Program-made: the position numbers and the translations under genes
Shown: positions 57,346-64,000 of the stretch, piece after piece
Position numbering within the stretch: position 1 is the stretch's first letter
How the letters are laid out: every line of letters starts with the position of its first letter
The notes under the pieces: model-generated
Database searches by the model: none
Told to the model about the DNA's origin: nothing
The model's input: only the letters and a program-made list of their open reading frames with translations
DNA from: Syncephalis fuscata
Taxonomy: Eukaryota > Zoopagomycota > Zoopagomycetes > Zoopagales > Piptocephalidaceae
Assembly (NCBI GenBank): GCA_025786725.1
Contig: JAHLTZ010000012.1
Coordinates: 662,020 to 726,019, forward strand
Direction: 5' to 3'
Length of the DNA: 64,000 nt

Positions 57346-57545
57346 ATGCAGGTCACCATCGGAAAGCACATATGTTTGTTTAAACAACAGTATGCTATGA
57401 GCTACTATTTGATATAAATAATTAGATGGTTTATTGGTTGTTTATTTCTTTATCACACACATCTTAGTTTCCACCTGCTGATTCTCACTACTGCAATCGC
57501 AACTGTTTACGAGGCAACAAGGATATAGACATTAAACACCGATTC

Positions 57546-58590
57546 ATGATGTTACTTGGAACCAACTATTTTTGCCGCTACTGATGCTACTATCAGCTGG
57601 TCAGAGTATGGCAGGAATTGCAGACTTTGCCGCTAAACAGGGTAGCAATTTAATGAGCTTTATTGCTACAAAAGGTAGCTATTGAATAGCTTTATTTGCT
57701 ATGCAATAATAACCATGACCCAATACTAGATCCTACCTTTGAGTATGGTTTAGATCGACCTGACGCACTTGGCGTCGAAGGCCTTAGCATTGATTATTCT
57801 ATGAGTTTAAAAGAAGGCGCGTATATTACGCAAGGAAAATACTTTGTAAAGAAAGACGATCAACGTAACGTTAGAGTTTTATATGGAAATAGCCAAACTG
57901 AAAATTGGACCTTTAGACTATTCAAAGTATGTATATCCATGACTAGTTTAAACCGCTGACACAATAACCTTGCTGGCAGAATATGTACTCTGGAGATTAC
58001 AACATGTTTGAAACACCAAAGCCTACTCCACATCCCCTTTATTCTGTTATTAAGAAGGCTCCTCCGCAAAAAGGATATGATTGCTACGTAGTTCTTAATC
58101 CAGGATGTGGAATACCTCTTTATAACTATTTCCGCCCAGGTCCTGATGGAGCAAACATGATGAAAGCTATATTTTCAAGCTATGTAAAAAGTACATATAC
58201 GACAGTTACAATAATTCTTTACTAATAATGGATTAACTAGTTATAAGCGACCTCAAATCAAAGCAATGGTGGATAAATGGAATCAGTCCCGTGTAAGTTG
58301 AATATTAACTATGATAACTGAACATACTTATATGATTATCAGCTATATGCATTACGCAAAATGCTGTAGTAGTAGGCTATGCCAATGGTGTGGTTCCTAT
58401 AATAGCATTGCTGCAGTCGACGAATCGAACGATGAATTATGGAAGTCGTTGGCCTTTTCCTACAAAAAATTCAACGCTGGTTAATGATAATCAAGCAGAA
58501 GACTATGTTAAAAAGCAATACAAGGATTTAGCAATTACAACAAATAAACAGCCACAATGTGGGCAACATTCAACGATATTTATTGAATAG
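57546..58590 (+). CDS. Secreted protein of unknown family
   Basis: If one T is added to the TTTTT at 57569-57573, the start becomes MMLLGTNYFLPLLMLLSAGQ, a signal peptide, followed by MAGIADFAAKQGSNLMSFIA. Without it the frame stops at once. After an intron at about 57676-57730 come DPTFEYGLDRPDALGVEGLS, IDYSMSLKEGAYITQGKYFV and NWTFRLFK; after a second (about 57928-57981) NMYSGDYNMFETPKPTPHPL and YDCYVVLNPGCGIPLYNYFR. Further exons give RPQIKAMVDKWNQS and VVVGYANGVVPIIALLQSTN, ending QPQCGQHSTIFIE. Splice sites of the last two introns are uncertain. Several N-glycosylation sequons (NWT, NRT, NST) fit secretion. About 260 residues. I do not recognise the family. Confidence 0.6.
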
Positions 58591-59969
58591 TGCACTTGCT
58601 GTTAATAATAAAGAAACGCATACAATAATACCAATGGTTAGGTGCATTCTCCGCCTTATGTCAAGCATCGTCCAATAGTATTGCTAGTTGAACAGCATAT
58701 AGTTGGAGTGCAGCATTTATGAATTTCGCTTTTGCTTAATCGATTATTTATTATATCGTGCTAATCAACAAACTGACTTATGATTTAGTGCAATGATGAA
58801 TAGTAGTGTTTAAGCTGTAGTGTACATAGTGTAATAGGCGAAATGAATAAAATTTCACGATGCGTGTATTGATATTACATATGAATATATTATTTTATAA
58901 ACTAAGTGTACAGCTCGATTCTGTGATAATAATCACAGCGTCCAATTGAAAACAACAATGTATCAGCCATGATAATTTTATAATTTAAGAAATTACGACT
59001 AGTTTATGCACAATGACAGATATATGTATGTAAATACAACTTATTATATTATATTACTGTTGTATCTGATGCGTATAGATTTGAGAATTAAATTTGTCGG
59101 TGAAAGCAGCAGCAAAGATGTAGCAATGCGCTATTGCTGTTGCTGCAGAACTAATAAATTCCGTTTTGCATTGTACGACTAATCGTTTAATAGCGCTGTA
59201 AATATTGGCATATAAATTCTATTACATACATACTGGATCATTAGTATTGTCACACCATTTCTGTAGATCTCACAGAAATTAAAGTAAATGCATGACTTTA
59301 CACCATCCTAACATTGATATATTGGCAAACATATGTTTTAAATTGTCATGTGGATGCACTGCTATCAATTTACATTCCACATTAATGATATGGTTCATAC
59401 AACACAGTATACTGATATCTCATCATATTTATAAACTTAAATGGCTAATGTAAGATGTGTAATTACCCGGTGTTATCAGCATTACAATCTGCTTTCTGCT
59501 AAACAGTTTATACTATAAACCTTTACTTTTTATTCCATCTGTTTATTTCAACAGATCATTATTACTATAAAGCTTTCTATTGCATCATCTGCATCATTAT
59601 TATACCGTTTATAGCCACTACAGTCATTGTGAATGCTAAGTCAGTTCCAATCCGTTGCAATATGTTTCAATCAAAATAGATATTCCAACTGTTATATTCA
59701 CTAACAATAGATTGGATTAATGATGCTACTAGATTGTAAGCTTCAATTATGAATTGTTACAATAATTGGTACATCCTCATACATACGATAAATGTAATAA
59801 ATACGTAAACAATGGTAAGTTTGTTATAAACTAATAAAGCAAATATTGTATTTACAATACTAATATGATAAGCTAATATTAATAAAAGGCAAGTAGTATT
59901 GTATGATGATTAGCACTTTAGTTAAATATATTTTATTTATCAAACTAAAAGAATAAAGTGTAAGCATTA
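58591..59969. other. AT-rich gene-free region
   Basis: No gene seen. The segment AGCTGTAGTGTACATAGTG at about 58811 resembles AGCTACAGTGTGTATAGTG at about 54543, another weak dispersed repeat pair. Confidence 0.45.
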
Positions 59970-60570
59970 TTGTATATTAATCAATTATGTGCTCATTGCA
60001 TGTAATTTATTGTGCATCAGCAACTTGGTAGCAATAGGCTGCAAGTGATGCTGTAGGTTAAGTAGCTATGAGCTAATTACACGAAATGTACTGTGTGTAT
60101 CGAAATATTAGTGCTAATATGTGGTGTCACTGTATAATGGTTTGTCAACGGTATTATATGTCAATTAGTTATACACTGATTAGATTATGTGTAATGTGCT
60201 TATCAATAACTTCATATTTATAGCCGATAACTAGCATCTTATATTGATTGACTATGCGCTAATTGAACGCTTACTATGTACTTCAACAAATTAATACTAA
60301 CAGAAAATAGGGGATACTACATACCAATTAACTATACACTTATTAGATAATCTGTACTGTATGTATCAACTGCTTGCTAGTAATAAACGGTAAGTGATAT
60401 AGTATATCAATTAGCTGTATACTAGCTATATACTATGTGTTGCGTGCATCAGCATTCTGCCATTAATAGATGTTAGGTGGCATTTAGTATTGATATTTTA
60501 TACATTAACTATATAGTATGTTTTGTATTTGCTTATAGACATGGAATAGCTGGTACATTCAAGATGTTGG
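59970..60570 (+). repeat. Degenerate ~82-bp tandem repeat array, about seven units
   Basis: Successive units start near 59977, 60060, 60158, 60241, 60321, 60402 and 60486, spaced mostly 80-84 bp. Each carries a TCAATTAGCTATACACT-like start, then a TATGTGTAxTGTGTGTATCA-like middle, then a TAxTAATAxxxGxTAGxTG end. Units are well diverged (perhaps 60-70 percent identity), so the array is old. No open frame runs through it. The period and AT-richness are those of a satellite, but it is short. Confidence 0.65.
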
Positions 60571-62268
60571 CATTGGCAGTATAATTAAACTACTAGTTCA
60601 ATATACTTTAAACATATATTCGTGGGGAACAAGACCATCCTACAGCCGTCGTTTAATCTATTAATATATCAAGTTTGGCCAATATCCCAATCTAGTCACT
60701 TTCTAGTGAATGGAATCATTATAGTACTAAATATGCACCTAGCTGCAATTATTTAGCTGTGCAAACTTTTAGTGATAAACGCATAATACATATTGATTAC
60801 ATTTGCTCAAGCTATTATATCTACGTCTAGATATGTTTATATTCAGCAGTTAGCAACCACTAACCAAGTAAAAACAATAATATTAAATTTGTATAAGCCT
60901 TCTGTATTAGCCTTAAACATAAATCAACGTGGCTATAACTATGTTGCTAATCAAGGCATGATTTGTATGTAACTATTTTAACAGCACATGCTAGTAATAG
61001 AATCTGCTGTATTTATGTGCAAGTATACCATGAATAGCATGAAAACTATCATAAGCATACAACCAGTGTAACATCATATTGGAATTGCTATAGCAGTTGT
61101 TTTAGCTTTCAAATACTGAACAGTGAGCTTTGTCATCTGTACTACTGTTAAGTAGACTAACAAGTGGAATGAATTTATAACAATAAAATTAACATTTGAT
61201 TAGCATAATATTTCTATTGCATTGCTGTTTATTTACGCACAACATAAATTACACATAGCCTAATTTCGAAATGATGTGCTAATACTAGTTTATCATTTGA
61301 TGCGGCAATGCATATTGTTATAAAGCAAGCAATACGACATTTAATAGTATATTATTTATTAAGCATTGTATAATTAGTACGTTATATTGCTAGATACAAT
61401 TATATTCAGTTTAAGCGATTAATAAACTGTGCACTAGTCGATAATAAAGTTAAAAACAACTAAGATTAACATAAGACAAAAGATGGCAAACAGCACATAA
61501 AACAATATACTTGGAGTAAACAACAAATATTGTTAAGAAAATGAATGACGCAAAATCGGTTGACATCATTAATTAATATACAGTGATTATAATAGAATGG
61601 CAATTATAAAAGCTGAACATAAGCTATATTAATGATTTAAGCAGAGTTTAATTAAAAACAAATAGAACAATGCCGCCATATCAATATGAATGATCATATT
61701 TGTACATACATGGCGCAAACATGGAGCTATTGCATAATAATAACCTTAAGCTACACGACTGAGTTACTGTCAAAAATATAGAAATTGTAATTTACGTAGA
61801 AATAGACGCAATAAAAGCAGCTATATACCAAAATACTTGTTACTTTGAATTATTCAAACATACAATAGCAACTGGGATGTATATTTACTGTCTAAAGTAT
61901 GTCGGTATGTAGTATATTATATTTACAAATACTAATATATGAATAATACGTCATAATAACAACCAAATAACTATACATGGTTGGACTGTTACTATAACTA
62001 TTTACAGCTTAATAATTGTGAGTATATCATTGTAAGCATATGCGCAAGGTATACTGGATAGTTTAAAAGTAAGCGTCACGTTGTATGTATTCCATGTCAA
62101 TCACATTACTTAATGAATAGATAATACATCATTTTAAATTAAGCGATCTTTCTATTGAATTTGCTTACAAGTATATCATTTTGCTCATATTCATCCAGAA
62201 TTACATATTTGTCAATTTATAGCGACGACAGTATTAAAAGTGACATTTTTTAGAACAAATATAAGACC
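60571..62268. other. AT-rich gene-free region before the Mg transporter
   Basis: Nothing coding is supported, although upstream exons of the magnesium transporter (which usually has a longer N-terminus) might be hidden here. A TTTTTTAG-like acceptor near 62245-62252 lies just upstream of the ATG at 62269, compatible with a leader or coding intron. Confidence 0.4.
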
Positions 62269-63395
62269 ATGATGGTACTGAGCATGCATAAAACAACTGA
62301 CCAGTTCGCCGATCTACTATGTAAAGACCCGTTTTGGCTAGCTGTTACTGTGCCTACTGATACAGAAATGCGTACACTTAGTAAGGTAATGCCATAAAAT
62401 AGTTGGTTAATTATAATTTTAACACATTGAATACTAAATACTCCGTATACATCCATTGACAGCTGAAGATATTATGACAGAGGACCCACGCGAGAAATGC
62501 GAGCTATTTGCAGCTACTATTTTATTTGCTTCCGTTCATTTGACGCTAATCCACATAGCGATACTTATTTGGAACCAGTATCAGTGTTTACAGTAGTAAT
62601 GCGTGAAGGTATTATTTTAATCTATCAGCAACCAACACCACATACACGCAATGTATTGCGCCGTATTCGACAACTAACTGATTATGTTACCATATCGCCC
62701 GACTGGATCAATTATGCACTTATCGACGATATAACTGATGGATTTGCACCACTTATTGGCAATCTGCGACTAGAAGTGGATAGTATTGATGAACTAGTAC
62801 TGATTCTAAAGGAATCAGAGCAAAGTGATATGTTGCGTCGAATTGGATATGCTCGAAAGAAGGTAATGACATCAATGCGACTTTTTGGTAGTAAAGCCAA
62901 TGTGATGCGTGGATTAATTAAACGATGCAATGATTGGGCTGGTGATGAAATTGAATTATATCTTGGTGATATTCAAGATATTTATATGTATATTTGATAT
63001 ATGAATATAATAGTAACACTATGACATAGATCGTTTAATTGCAATGTTACAGAATGTGGCACATTACGAAAAGATTATTGCTTGTGTACATGGCAATTAT
63101 TTGGCACAGATCGGTATTGAGTTGACACAGTCGTCCAATGCTACCAACGATATTATGTCAAAACTGACAGTTCTTGCTACTATTATAGTGCCAATAAACG
63201 TTGTTACTGGTAAGTGTAGAATGCATATGTAGTAGCTATTAGTTTAACCAATTTGTTTACAGGTTTATGGGGAATGAATGTGCAAGTACCTGGTCAAGAT
63301 GCTGAGGGGCTTGCATGGTCTTTGGAATCATCGGTGGCATGGTAATATTAGGTATTATCTTATACGTGTATATGCGACGCAATAAAGTTCTTTAA
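62269..63395 (+). CDS. ALR1: ALR1/MNR2-type magnesium transporter (CorA superfamily)
   Basis: Membrane channel for Mg2+ uptake. Blocks: KDPFWLAVTVPTDTEMRTLS, then after a short intron TAEDIMTEDPREKCELF, SYYFICFRSFDANPHSDTYL, EPVSVFTVVMREGIILI, DYVTISPDWINYALIDDITD, FAPLIGNL, SDMLRRIGYARKKVMTSMRL, NYLAQIGIELTQSSNATNDI, MSKLTVLATIIVPINVVTG (TM1), then the family's selectivity motif in LWGMNVQVPGQDAEG, and TM2 FGIIGGMVILGIILYVYMRR ending NKVL. Two frame slips, at the single G 62510 (CELFGSYYF expected) and at 63319 (AWFFG expected), each one base short. The product is about 330 residues, without the long hydrophilic N-terminus of yeast Alr1; either it is a short member or 5' exons were missed. 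The intron near 62985-63029 is not cleanly placed. Confidence 0.88.
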
Positions 63396-64000
63396 TTATA
63401 CTATAGGCCAAAATATCGAATATTAATTGATTTTATTTTATCAAACTGATATAGCCATTTAAATATTGATTTGTTTTAGTAAAGATATTAAAGCATAGCA
63501 ATATATTGTATCATGAATACCGTGCCACTGTTTATTCTCATTGTGCTACTGTAGATACTTTGACTATATATTAGTAAACATGGCTATTTTTACAAATAAC
63601 TTGTCATTTAGCATAATTGTAAATAAATACCGGCTTGCTTTGTTCATCCGCTCATTAGTCTATATGTACTATAGTTTAGTATAACTAATTGCTACTTGAG
63701 TTTGTATATTCTTTATACCTTTTATTGTTTTATTGTATAATAAATACGCACTATCCAATAATATTGTTTTCTTAGCTTTAGCATTATTATTAATACAATC
63801 CAGTTTATTTTGTCTATGTATTTACTTGTGCGAATATCCTTTATAACTTTGACAATGGCAACTGGCATGCCTTATATTGTAAACTTGTCTTGACATATAA
63901 CGGCATATCATGTGTTAATTTATACAAATACTTATCTATTTGTTTATAGCTTCACTCATTATAACGTTTAACTTATTTTGTTGATTTGTTTATTGGTTGT
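63396..64000. other. Right-edge AT-rich sequence
   Basis: 3' flank of the Mg transporter. AATAAATA signals occur near 63621 and 63740. No gene seen before the window ends. Confidence 0.45.

Overview
This is a nuclear segment of an AT-rich eukaryote, almost certainly an early-diverging fungus. Genes are dense in the first ~51 kb and broken by many short introns (mostly 40-90 nt, GTAAGT-like donors, TATTAG-like acceptors). Fungal affinity rests on a ~1,030-residue NAD-dependent glutamate dehydrogenase of the Gdh2 type, a fungal mitoribosomal mL58 (MRP-L20), an ALR1-type magnesium transporter and a PRPP synthetase with the long insert seen in some yeast Prs proteins. I would not commit to a genus; Zoopagomycota or a related basal lineage fits the base composition and gene structure.

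Layout. 0.8-17.7 kb (+): ATG7 (autophagy E1), an L-threonine aldolase, a ~3,300-residue neurobeachin-type BEACH/WD40 protein and a GPALPP-motif protein. 18.1-19.1 kb (-): a conserved-looking membrane protein of unknown function. 20.7-26.0 kb (+): a tiny secreted peptide and GDH2. 26.4-27.0 kb: two truncated Fanzor/TnpB-like nuclease remnants meeting head to head. 27.1-30.0 kb: BET1 SNARE (-) divergent from a short/branched-chain acyl-CoA dehydrogenase (+). 31.1-35.6 kb: two paralogous F-box proteins, divergent. 36.1-44.8 kb: compact housekeeping cluster (ARMC8/GID5, mL58, PRPP synthetase-like, IMPACT/YIH1, MTQ2 methyltransferase, NAA38, NDUFA2). 45.0-47.3 kb: three more Fanzor-like remnants. 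47.8-51.1 kb (-): a kinesin-7-like motor. 51.1-64.0 kb is gene-poor and repeat-rich, with a small secreted cysteine peptide, a secreted protein of unknown family and a CorA/ALR1 magnesium transporter near the right end.

Two things stand out. First, at least five degenerate copies of Fanzor-like (eukaryotic TnpB homolog) zinc-ribbon/RuvC C-termini, of at least three sequence types, lie in the intergenic DNA. Second, nearly every long conserved gene is interrupted by single-base frame slips located in or beside homopolymer runs, mostly one base short. This looks like base-calling error in the assembly rather than biology; gene entries therefore span frame breaks and I note where they are. Several real genes (BET1, NDUFA2, C-terminal exons of others) have exons too short to show as long open frames and were found by reading through introns.

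Functionally the window is ordinary genome housekeeping (autophagy, amino-acid catabolism, respiration, translation, vesicle transport), set among small secreted proteins and decayed mobile elements.
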